Below, one piece after another: positions 33,363 to 44,236 of a stretch of DNA of 64,000 nt. Position 1 is the stretch's first letter. Every line of letters starts with the position of its first letter. Origin of the DNA: Aureobasidium sp. EXF-3400. Taxonomy: Eukaryota > Ascomycota > Dothideomycetes > Dothideales > Saccotheciaceae. Made by a program: the position numbers and the translations under genes. The notes below the pieces were generated by a model. It did no database searches, was not told where the DNA came from, and saw nothing but the letters and a program-made list of their open reading frames with translations. Location: assembly GCA_024195585.1 (NCBI GenBank), contig SWBL01000009.1, positions 124,001 through 188,000 of the forward strand, in the 5' to 3' direction.

Positions 33363-35852
33363 CTTTGCGGCGGTTGTGTTGTTTGGTCGGGAACGGTATT
33401 CAAAAGGTGGCGGTCGCCGAGTTGTAATGAAAGAAACGCGTGGAGGCGATTACAAGAGATGCTGTGAGGCTTGTCAGCATGCGTCGCACGAACGAGGTCG
33501 TCAGTGGTACATGAGGCTGGTGAAGTCTTTGATGCAGTGAACGGAGATTGGGAAATGAGACGCGAAATGATGGCGAAAGAAGAGAGTGAGCGCCCGGGTG
33601 GACCAACGACGATGGCGCGAACAGCGAATGGGAAAAAGTGCGTCGGTCTGTTGAAGCTTTGGCAGTCTGTGGCTGGGATCTGATCCTGGGCGACGGCTGC
33701 AGGGCTTGCATACAGAAGCGATTGTTCGACGCAGGCAGACGAATCGACAGATCAAGGTGACGAAAATAGAGAGGGTGGTGCAGGCAAGGGAAGTCAATCT
33801 GTGAGTGGGTACCGACCTTGAGGTGCGACAGCGGGGCGAGTCCGACAAGGAGAGTGAAGCTGCGCGATGCCGTAGACTGAAGTCTGTGGCAGATGTGGTC
33901 GAGGAGCAAGGACAAGGAATCGGGCGTGTATGTGGAATTGGAGGGAGATGTGAATGGGTCAGATGTCGGATTCGATAGATTGACCGTCGCTCGTTGGCAG
34001 GCTAATTGACGGCGAATGTGGAAAAGGCCAACGGTGGTGCAGCAGGGCCGGATGTCGATTCAAAAGTGCAGGAAACGCAGAAACGTAGAAACGTCTTTGG
34101 TGTGCAATTTTTCAGCGGCTGGCGTGCGGCGACTGGCTGGAGGAACAAGGAACAAGAGACAAGAGAAGGCAAGGAACAGTCTGCTGTGCGACGGCTTCAC
34201 GAGAGACTGTTGTTTGCAGAGCTGGCGAGGCCAAACGAGTCAACTTCAGCACCGCCGCCCTTGAGCATGCGATAAATCAAAAGGGGCTGGCTGCCGACTT
34301 GGGCCGCGGAAGACGTTTAGCCCGAAACCAACACGCAGAGTTGACTCGCGCACTCAAACGCTGATCCCAAGGCAATCCTGACGACCATCGAGCATCAATC
34401 TGTCTGCTACATTTAGAAGTCTGTATGTCTTGCTGCTCCTTGTCCCAGTCGAGTCTCGTCCCATTTCCATGTCTATGTCTACAAGGCCCTTTCACGATCT
34501 TCCTCGCTTGTCTCTGCTTTGCCAGCCATCTGCCTGCTCAGCTCAAAAGCTGGCAGATTTGAGGCACTCAGACCACCTCCAGCAATTCAATAGGAAGCGC
34601 ACAGGCTTCGATCTCCACACGCTAACACCTTCCTAACTTAAGGCTGAGGCCCTTACTCGACCTGGCTCTACCGAAGAGCCCAATCTTCTAGAAGAAGGTC
34701 CTTGACAAAACAAGAGGCCATCGCACAGCATGAAACGCTCAAAGATGTATCCGTCCCTGGACTGTGGGAAGTCAACCATTCTCTTGTCAGCCTCCGGTCG
34801 TCTATCAAGCCCTCTTGAGTTGGCAGACGTTCGACCGAAGTTACGACTGTCTCTCAAACCTGCAACTGCCTAAACATAGGTCCCTCTCCACACAGACACC
34901 ACCTCACTCTACCTGATGCTTCCTGATCGCCTAAAGCTCCAAGGTCAACGTCTACACCACGCTCGATCATTTGTGTTTCTCTGTCTTGCTCGCTTGTGCA
35001 CCTCGCTGACCTTACTCTTTCGCTCCACCATTTCCACGTGAGGACTTCCGTCTAGAGGACAAACGGTCGCGCAGGCACCGGTGAGATACTTACCACTAGA
35101 TCAACCAGCCACCAACCGTGCTTTTGTCCTTGGCCGAGAGTAGAGAGATCCTCGCTTCCGTTAAACATGACTCTTGCTCACGCGGCCGGCAAATTGCATT
35201 GTAATCTTGCACCGAACATTGACTATTTCCACGGTCCGGATTCTCGAGTTTGCAGAGTCATCGTTGACTGTGTCCGCCCAGAAGACCCTTCCAAGTAAAC
35301 ACGTTGAGATACTACTACTACCTATTGCTATTGCCGCTGTATACGCAGGGTCGAGACTACCGCATCGGATCATGCCGCCTAGACGGTTGCATTATTCAGC
35401 TGTTAGGGCAATCCCCAACTATGGGCCTGGCGCAAAGTCAATCGCATAGAAGTCGTGACTTGGAGATTCGAATCTCTTTGCCTGGTTTCAGTGAATAGCA
35501 GCGGAATATAAGAATAGAACCACTGGGGATATGTTGGTTATAGGTGTCAAATAGATTTTGTGCAGTACCGCACGAGCTGTCTTACAGCTAGAGCCTGGCA
35601 TGCTATGTAGAAAGGTATATACAATGAAGTTGTGGGTATCTCCGAAATAAAGAAGTATTTTCAAAGCGAATGACAGAAGGGTAGTGGACAACCAGATGTG
35701 TCCAGAATGAAGGGAAATGTTTGGCCCATGATCTGTATGCAGTCGTGGAGATGGGCGTGGAGATGGAAAGGATATATGCATGGTTCGCGTTCAGTCGTCC
35801 GCAACTTGACGGAGGTCGGACAGTATTGTTGGGCATGAGTGTTTGATCATGC
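33363..35852. other. Intergenic region between G-alpha and LIM genes
   Basis: The first 600 bases probably form a long G-alpha 5' leader or promoter. CACGTG occurs at 35035-35040. A compact nested inverted-repeat element lies at 35432-35481, about 370 bp beyond the LIM stop. The section 35490-35852 is AT-rich 3' sequence of the LIM gene. No protein-coding gene is seen. Confidence 0.45.
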
Positions 35853-38034
35853 TTACATGACCATGAAGCGTGTTGTTCTTCTCTCCATGTTTCTCTTGGG
35901 CCCAAGTCCCTCTTGACGTTGCACGGAAGCAAAGGCATGCTGCTCGCAGTAGACCTTGCCAGCGATCTCAAAGTAGTCATCGCTGAGCGGCTTCTGGCAG
36001 TCGATGCAGGTGAAGCAGCTAGGGTGGAACTTCTGTCCTTGCTGGGTCTCGAGGTAAGGTCCTTCGATACCGCGGTCGCAATGAGCACAAAGAGAGTTGT
36101 TGAGCTCATGGTAATGGTGCTCGCAGTATGGGTTGTTGTCAATGACGTAGAAATCGGCGGTCGCAAAGGCTGATTTGCAGGTTTTGCAGACAAAACATTG
36201 CTTGTGGTAACGACCAGTAAGACGGCCATCGGCAGCCTTAACGGACTTGCCTTGGATAGGCTCGCTGCAGCCTCTGCAGATGTGCTTGGAAGAAGTGCCA
36301 GGTCGCTTGGCAGATGTGGGTCTGGAGGAGAAGCCGTGCTCCGTGGGTGGAGAAGCCATAGGGGTAGATGTGGCCGACATAGAACTCTGCGAGCGCTGGG
36401 GAAGGAAGCCGGGGACAACAGGCGACTCGGGGAAGTCGACCTCAGGAGAACCATGAGGAGCATGGAGTGGGAAGTGGTCCATCTTCTCGGTCGGGCTGTC
36501 AAGTCTCTCTCCGATGGAGACAGGTTGCTCAGGAGCGACAAAGCCAGGCTTGAATGCATCGTCTGGGCTCAAGCGGTTGGTCTGCTTGTTCCTCAATTGC
36601 AGGCTGGGAACAACAAGAGAGGGATCAGAAAGATCGCCCAGAGTGGATGAAAGCATCGAAACGCTCGACGAGGCCGAGACAGGGGGGCTGATATCTGACT
36701 TGAAGCTGCGTGTGGACGAAGCGGAAGAGGCTGAATCTGAAGGAGCGTGTACGATGGGGTGGGCATGTTTCTTCAGATCGGCTGCGGAAGGAAGTGGAGG
36801 AAGTGCTGGTGCCATGGCGGTCGAAATAGTAGGAAGCGGAGGAAGTGCGGGAGCGGTAGTCGAGATGGTAGGTAGAGCATCACTGGGAGCGCTCTGCGAA
36901 GCACCAGAGATAGTAGGTCTTCGCTGCCTGGTTGGCGGCGCCGAAGGGCTTCTAACGACTGAGCCAATCTCGGGAGACTTTGGTGCAGCGGGAGGAAGAG
37001 GGAAAGTGTTTGAGCGGATAGTCATGTTAGACAGTTGTTGGCCAGCTGCTTCGGATTCACTCTTAAGCAGGGCAAGGAAACCATCCAGTGGCTCGGGTCT
37101 GACAGGACGCTGCGGGATAGGGCGACCTTCACGATTGGTACCACCAGGAGAGATTGAGGCGATAGACAATGCAGGCGAAGCAGGGGCTTGAGGAGGAGAC
37201 GGCGATCTTGCCGCAGGAGAGGCAGGTCTCTCGTAGCTGACAGGCGACGCTGATCTGAAGATGGGCGACTCTGCTCTCTCGGTCGGAGGCTGGTCGATGG
37301 TGATGGCAGGAGGTGCTCTGGTGCTTGCATTTGCAGAAGGAGATCGAGATGTACTGCGTGCTGCCGCGTTGAAAGGACCTGAAGCGATGTTGTCCAGCTT
37401 GCGCACAACATTGGCACCACCATTGCCCATAGGGCTCCGAGGTGCGTAGTATGCATCGGGCACCGGGCTCTTGACCCGTGCTGACGACTTTGATCGAGCC
37501 TTGGGGAATGGCGGAAAGGCGCAATCCATGTTTCCAGTCAACTCTTGCGACGGTTCCCTTGGTAGTCTCGGACTGGGGCTGGTAGCGCTACGCATGACAG
37601 GAGAGCGCCCGGGTCTGCCAGTCAGTGGTGTCAATGGTGTGCGGCGTCCCGAGCTGCTGGACCCATCGGGTGAAAGCAGTTCTTTTCGCGCTTGGTACGG
37701 CTTATCTACTGCCTGTCAGCTATCTTGTACCGACACTCGATGACCTGTTTTACTCACTCGCTGCCGAAGGATCGATACGAGGAAGAGGAGTCCTGTTCGG
37801 TCTTGACGGAGGCCTGTTCAAGCTCTGCTTGGTGGGTGGCAGCATACTTCGTTGCTGCTCCATCAAGAGTGATGCGGTTGGTGATGCGATTGGCGACCTG
37901 GGCTTGGGCGACACCTCATCCTCTTTCTGTTGTGATGGACACATGTGCTCTCCCATGGCCGAGATCTGGATCTCTGCTCCACAGTCGGAGCATTTGATCG
38001 AAGGCAGGATGCTCAATGGTCGCTCGGTCTCCAT
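35853..38034 (-). CDS. LIM-domain protein, paxillin-like fungal family
   Basis: Two exons, 38034-37758 and 37708-35853, encode 710 residues. The acceptor is doubled (CAG TAG), so one residue may vary. The N-terminus has a C-x2-C...H...C knot (SIKCSDCGAEI) also seen in relatives. A long Pro/Ser-rich disordered middle follows. Two LIM domains occupy about 566-690: CRGCSEPI...CFVCKTC...CEHHYHE and CAHCDRGIEG...CFTCIDC...CEQH. The end ERRTTRFMVM is conserved in fungal homologues. Such proteins resemble yeast Pxl1, a scaffold at sites of polarised growth and cytokinesis that binds Rho GTPases. That role is inference from the family; the architecture is clear. Confidence 0.9.
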
Positions 38035-39900
38035 GGCTGCTGCTGAGAGTGGTGGTCGAGTCTAGCTTTGGAGGATGCTTCCAGGTGTCGGTCCCTCGAC
38101 GTCTGGAAGAATAAACAGAAGCGACAGTTTTGTTGGATAAGAAAGCGATAAGAGACGACCTCGTTCGGGTTCAAACCAGCGAGTGCCGAACCGGTAGTGT
38201 GTTGATCTTCTCAAAGGAGAGACCTTGTTTGTATGTGAGTTCCTGATCCGGACCGTTGGCAGTTTCGTGGTAGCATCAACAGCACGAGAAAACAATGAAG
38301 CCCCTGGCGTCTGCGGCAAAGGTCTCGAAGGCACGCAGTTGTAATTAAATGCCTCTGTGCGGCGAGTGGACAAAACACTAAATGAATGGCTGCTCGAATA
38401 TTAAGAGCTGTAGTAGTAATAGTAAAAGACTGTGATGAAGACGGAAAAAGATGGAAATCGCGACAAGGAGGAAGAGAAAGGAAGACAAAGTGCCAGCCAG
38501 CAGATGGCTAGAAGTTAGTGCATTGCGATTGTCTTTCCACACGCCCAGAGACCGTCAAGATCCTCCATTCAAGATCATCATATCGCTCGTCAAACTCCAC
38601 TGACGCTTCGTGAAGACAATTTGCAGCACCCGCTCGCTCGACTCTAGTCTCTCTGTTTCGGCGGTCGGTGGACTAATTAAAGGAGATGAGCACTCTCGCC
38701 TTGGTCAAAGCACCCCCAGGGTCCCGCAAACTGCCTCCTTGATTGGCTGCAACCTCGACCAAGACAATCACATGTTTCTCTTCTAGGAAGTCTTGTCCAA
38801 ATTAGCGACTCACGCTGTGTGGCAGAACAGTACAGCATGAGCCGTACCATTGCGAATTTGCGAGGCCTCTGTCAATTGACGACCGCTTGTATCAGATGCA
38901 GCCCTCTACCGCATTTTCGCAATTCTCGGCGAAGACTGACAGCCAAAGATCGCCGGATCCACTCCTGCCGCTCTCTGCCAAACTTTGGCTTGCTTCGACA
39001 GACCTTCGTTCGCAAAAGCCACAGATTCATTATTTCTGGCGACAACGACTTGCCTGGTCCGATCCCGACCGTCTGCCAACTTCATTAAACCATACCAGAC
39101 AACGTACTCGCATTGTTGCTAGGGGGTCTCAACAGCATGGCCTGAGGACCACGCCTTATTGTAGTTGTAAATCCAGGAGTCGAAGCCATGTCATCATTCC
39201 CATTATTTGACTTTGTTGACTCGTCTCACATCTGTAACCTCTCCTTATTCTTCCAGTCTGCCGTCGCTCATCCAGCCGATCCGAATATTCCTCTGCATCC
39301 GTATCCGATCAAATAGGAGAGTCTGTCTTGTTTACTCGGCCGAGCTCCGTTGACAAATGATGTCAATTGGAGCCTGAGGCAGAACAAGTGTGTTTGCCGA
39401 TCCCAGTTCTTCATACGAGGAACGTCTGGCTTGCGTATTCTCCTTCTGGTGAGTGCTCGAATAGACTCTCGAGGTCTTATCGTTCAACTGTAGCAATCTG
39501 CGAGAACGTCCACATGTCCTATTCGTACTCATACGCCACAGACAAGCTTTATCTTCACCGCCTGTTGTTATTGTTCCGAAAGCACGGCGAAACCATGCCT
39601 CCGTTACCTCCGCTCTCCAGCATTACCACCCCGGACTATCAAGATAATCCGTGACCTCCTCCATCTTGGTACATCTGGGGTCAAACAATAATGCGAACAT
39701 CTCGAGCTGCACTTTCCCTCTCCGTTGCGGTTGCTACATTGTTCCGCAATGTACCTATTTAAACTTGGAAATCATGGGCTTTCCTTTCTTTTTCTTATAA
39801 CTACAAACCACGACTTCGAGTTTATTGACTGATTAAAGTTGTACTGTCTTGCTTACTCATTGTCTATACACCTTGTCTTTGTTTCTGTCTGTCGATCATC
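38035..39900. promoter_or_regulatory. Divergent promoter region, LIM gene and INO1
   Basis: A 1.9-kb region with a TATTTAAA element at 39756-39763, about 138 bp before the INO1 start, and a pyrimidine-rich leader after it. Only loose matches to the yeast inositol-choline element core (CATGTG, minus strand, 38769-38774 and 39511-39516) are present. No gene is seen. Confidence 0.45.
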
Positions 39901-41598
39901 ATGGCTCCTTACCTCAACGAGACCGAGCGCACCACATCGAGCAATGCTCAAGCTCCTCTCTTTACTGTCCAGTCTCCCAACGTAACATACTCTGATGATG
40001 CGATCGTCAGCAAGTATGTCTACCGTCAGACCAAGGTCACCAAGTCATCCAACGGCGCCTATGTCGCTACACCCAAGGAGACCGCTTATGACTTCAAAGT
40101 CGAGCGCAAGGTCGGCAAAGTCGGCATGATGCTTGTCGGCTGGGGTGGTATGTATACCTTGATCATGATCATCGACTGGACTCTCGCTCATTGCATCTAG
40201 GCAACAACGGATCTACTGTGACTGCTGGCATCATCGCCAACCGTCAGGGCCTCTCATGGGATACCCGTGAGGGCAAGCAATCAGCAAACTACTACGGCTC
40301 TATGGTCATGTCGTCGACAGTCAAGCTCGGTGCCGACTCTGAGACCGGCGAGGAGATCTTTGTTCCCTTCAACCAGCTTCTGCCCATGGTCAACCCCAAC
40401 GATCTTGTCATCGGTGGTTGGGACATCAGTGGTATGAACATTGCCGAGTCGATGGACAGAGCTGGAGTCCTCGAGCCTACCTTGAAACAGATGGTCCGCA
40501 AGGAGATGTCACATATGGTTCCTCTGCCTAGCATCTACTACCCCGACTTCATCGCCGCGAACCAAGAGTCGAGAGCAGACAACATTCTCGAGGGTTCCAA
40601 GGCTTGCACCGAGCATCTCGAGAAGATCAGAGCAGACATCCGGTGAGCAACCTCTCAGACCTGATCCTACAGCCCGTACTTACCCGTTATCTAGCGAGTT
40701 CAAGTCAAAGCACAACCTCGACAAGATCATCGTCCAATGGACCGCAAACACAGAACGTTTCGCCGACATCGTTCCTGGTGTCAACGACACTGCAGACAAC
40801 CTCCTCCAATCCATCGCCTCAGGCCATGCCGAGATTGCTCCTTCCACAATCTTTGCAACCGCTTGTATCCTCGAGAACGCTCCCTTCATCAACGGCTCGC
40901 CTCAGAACACTTTCGTTCCCGGTGTCATCGCTCTGGCTGAGAAGCACTCCGCCTTCATCGGAGGTGATGACTTCAAGTCAGGCCAGACAAAAATGAAGTC
41001 CGCTCTGGTCGATTTCCTCATCAACGCCGGTATCAAAGTCAAGTCTTTGGCTTCCTACAACCATCTCGGCAACAACGACGGCAAGAACCTCTCTGCACCT
41101 TCTCAATTCAGATCGAAGGAAATTTCCAAGTCGAACGTCGTGGATGACATGGTTGCTGCCAACAACATTCTGTACGCAAAGGACGAGCACCCTGATCACA
41201 CCGTCGTCATCAAGTACATGCCTAGTGTCGGTGACAACAAGAGAGCTCTCGACGAATACTACGCCGAGATCTTCATGGGTGGCCACCAAACCATCAACAT
41301 GTTCAACATTTGCGAGGACTCCCTACTAGCCTCGCCTCTCATCATCGACTTGGTCTTGATCGCTGAACTCATGACCAGAGTCCAGTGGAGAGCAAACGGA
41401 ACTGAAGATGCAGAGTTCAAGGGCTTCCACTCTGTGTTGAGTGTTTTGAGTTATATGCTCAAGGCTCCCCTCACCCCTCCTGGTACTCCTGTTGTTAATG
41501 CTTTGAGTAAGCAGAGAAATGCTCTGGTCAATATTTTCCGTGCTTGTGTTGGTCTTGAGCCTGAAAACGATATGACTCTTGAGCACAAGCTGTTCTAA
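39901..41598 (+). CDS. INO1: Inositol-3-phosphate synthase
   Basis: Three exons, 39901-40147, 40201-40642 and 40695-41598, encode 530 residues, close to the 533 of the yeast enzyme. The NAD-binding motif GWGGNNGSTV is split by intron 1 after the second glycine pair. Conserved blocks include [35 protein letters not shown] and [14 protein letters not shown]. The enzyme turns glucose 6-phosphate into inositol 3-phosphate, the first step to phosphatidylinositol, inositol phosphates and GPI anchors; it is cytosolic and tetrameric. All active-site lysine and aspartate neighbourhoods I know of are present, so it looks fully functional. Confidence 0.99.
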
Positions 41599-42538
41599 AC
41601 GTGTTGGATGGACGTTTTATGACGGAGTTTGGGATCGTCTTCAATTTCCTTAGAGCGGTCATATTGGCTGTCTTTTTCTTACAATAATTATATTTTGGTC
41701 TATTATAGAAATGCATTACAATTTTCCATTCGCATGACCGGCATTTCCTTTTGAACGTTTTACGCTCTTCAACTTTTTTCTCTTTTTTTACCAAGTCGAT
41801 TTTGAGATTGGTAGCACCCTGTCCTGTATCTTCATCAAACACTTCAACACTATATCAAAGCGTCAGATGTAAGTTTGTTGGTAATATGAAGACATCTATC
41901 TGCATTCATGGCTCTAGTGTCTGATAAGCACTGCCGTTTCGCTGATATCATCGCAGAATGATCGTTCAGACCGAAACTCGAATTGAATCACAAACACGCA
42001 TCGAAGGACTCATCGCATAACTCGTGCTGTATCCAAGATCTTCTTTTAACACACTTCAGTCTCTTTTTCGAGACGGCCAAGGAACTGTGACAGGTTTGGA
42101 AAACGATTTCAAGATACTTCTGAGCGTATAGAGAATCATGTTGATGTATTGCGTCTTGATGGCTGGCACTCGGTTTCCAAAAGTATCGTATAACAAATCA
42201 TCTTCACGCACACACGTAGCTGGAGGGAGCGTTTTGCGGACTTGAATGGTGTTTTTGGCCTTTCTATCTACGATCTAGTCTTACAGAAAGTGTGGTACTG
42301 CACTTGAATGTCCATCTTCTCGTCAGCTTCATGGAAGACATGGCTGAACTTTGGAAAGCCGATGATCAGAGACATGGATCAGAGGTTCCACCAAAGATAC
42401 GAAGATGACACAAGATTGGGAGTGCGAAGCGTATCGACGTGTATGCGTTGTGATGGCGAAAAGTCTGGTCTTGACAACAGAACAGACACCCATTGAACAC
42501 CAGCTCTTCCACCACCGGTACCGTTCAAGTAACACAGG
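41599..42538. other. Convergent intergenic region
   Basis: This holds the 3' UTRs of INO1 (+) and the MYND gene (-). An open minus frame at about 41700-41846 begins with a protein-like 40 residues after an AG acceptor-like site, but it has no convincing upstream exon, so it is not called. Confidence 0.4.
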
Positions 42539-43841
42539 TTACCTGGGGAAAGTAAGAGCCAACTGACGGCGATACTCTGCAATCGAAGCAGGCTGACCAT
42601 ACTGGACGAAACTGCGAGGACCCACAGCTCTGGTGCTGAAGATTTGCTCATGCATTCTTACCATTTTCATGTAAATCTCAGCCGACTGAGGGTGTTTTGT
42701 GGCCATATCTCTGAACTCCTCTGCCTTCTCGTTGATGCGTTGACCGTACTTGTCTAACTTCTCGTGGATCTCAGGGACGGAGATGTTGAACTTGTGAGAT
42801 ATGCGCGAAAGGTCGGGTCCAGAGAGATCACCGAAGATGCGGAAGTTTGAGACTGGGGTGTCGAGAGCACACAAGGCATTGGCGATGGTAGCGCTGTGAA
42901 GGTAAAGTTGCTTCATGTCGGTGTGATTGAGACTGCGCTTTTCGTCCGTACGGTTGTCGATGACCCAGATGACGCGAGCCTCTTTGTGGGCAGCCAGACC
43001 ATCGGCATCGATACGAAGCTCCTCAATCTCACCAAAGAAGCATGAGTTATAGCGCACAGTCAATGAGTCCAGTCGGTTCCAAGACTGGTTGAGAGAAGTG
43101 ACGATATCGTGCAGTTGGAACTTGATGGCATCGACACAAGCTTGGAAACCGCTCTCTCCAGGATAGTGTTCGTTGGTCGTGACTTCAAGGTACAGCCTCT
43201 TTGCTCTTTGAGCGAGAAGAGCAATGTAGTCGCGGTATGGTTGACCCGACGGGCTGAAATCTTGATCATCCTGGATACGAATGCGGAATGTGTTCTTTGA
43301 GAAGTGGGTCTCCATGAGCTCCTGGGAGATCTGTTTGTTTGCATGTAACAGTCCACGTGCATTGACGAGAGGTTTGAAGCCTTTGGAACCCTCGATAGAC
43401 ACACCGCTGATCTCGTAGAGACTGAATGCAGGGGACACCATCAAGTGGCGCTCAAGCGAGTTCAAACGGTCTCTACGTCTGTTGCCAGGATCCGGTTGAC
43501 CTTCGAGATCATAGAGTTCGTTGTACTCAGACTGCTCAAAGCGAGTGAACTTGTTGACGATGACCTCTGCATAGATCTGTATTGATTAGTATAAGTAGAG
43601 AGTAATCAAGAGCACGAGGAGGACTATTTACCTTGTCGCGCACTTCGCGAGGCAGTCTCATGAAGTCAAAGACGCCAGGTCTCAATGGTGGGAAGATCTC
43701 CGGTTTGTTGCAAATGAGCTTGTGTCTCTTCCAGTGGGTCTTCTGGCAATCTTTGGAGCAATAGAAAGTTGTCTTGCAGCTGCTGCAACGATGGATGCCG
43801 GGGTTGCGGCATCCGCCTGACGCACACATATTTCCTATCAT
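42539..43841 (-). CDS. MYND-finger protein
   Basis: Two exons, 43841-43632 and 43576-42539, encode 415 residues. The 55-nt intron has donor GTAAAT, an ACTAAT branch and is phase 0. The MYND zinc finger spans residues 6-44 with C6, C11, C19, C22, C28, C32, H40 and C44. It is followed by an F-box-like start (FDFMRLPREVRDKIYAEVI) typical of a fungal family with 'LPREVRDKIY' leaders. The rest is an alpha/beta region without a known catalytic motif. MYND fingers bind proline-rich partners, so a protein-interaction role is likely. Partners are unknown. An ATG four codons later is possible but would leave only one residue before C6. Confidence 0.86.
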
Positions 43842-44236
43842 GCTTGTATCGACGAGAGAGAATGAGATGTTGGTGGACAGAACCTAAACAAAGGTGAAAG
43901 AGGAGGTTGAGGGAGAGAAAGAGCGTGGACCGCATTCGTGAGAAACCAAGGCGTTCGTTGAAAGCAAACGAGCAAACGCAAAAGGATCTACGTCCAAGTA
44001 GCAACTTCCTGTTCGGGTGGCAGCATGCGTGGAGCGCTGCAATTTTCCGCGAGGTCAATCAGGAACATGTGATGTGTCGAAACGCGCAACTTTCCTCAAA
44101 CCGGCTATGGAGAGACTAGGCAACGACAGCATGTCCTGCTCACAGAACGATAGTTCGTCTTCGTAGCTGAAGAATGGATGAAGAAGTGCCCCGGGGAGAT
44201 ACCTTGCTCTTGGTTCAATTATCCACCTCTGTTTGC
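43842..44236. other. MYND gene promoter and helicase 3' UTR
   Basis: A 395-bp spacer between two minus-strand genes. I see nothing else in it. Confidence 0.5.

Noticed and set aside
35432..35481. A tRNA gene
   Set aside because: The GATTCGAATC core resembles a T-arm, but the 53-61 pair is A-C, no D-arm or anticodon arm of correct size exists, and the element is only 50 nt.
35603..36559. 318-codon minus frame inside the LIM gene
   Set aside because: It lacks the cysteines of the LIM domains and overlaps exon 2 out of frame; the real frame carries conserved LIM residues.
41700..41846. A small minus-strand gene in the INO1/MYND spacer
   Set aside because: A 40-residue stretch (VEVFDEDTGQGATNLKIDL) looks coding after an AG, but I found no upstream exon whose frame and donor fit.
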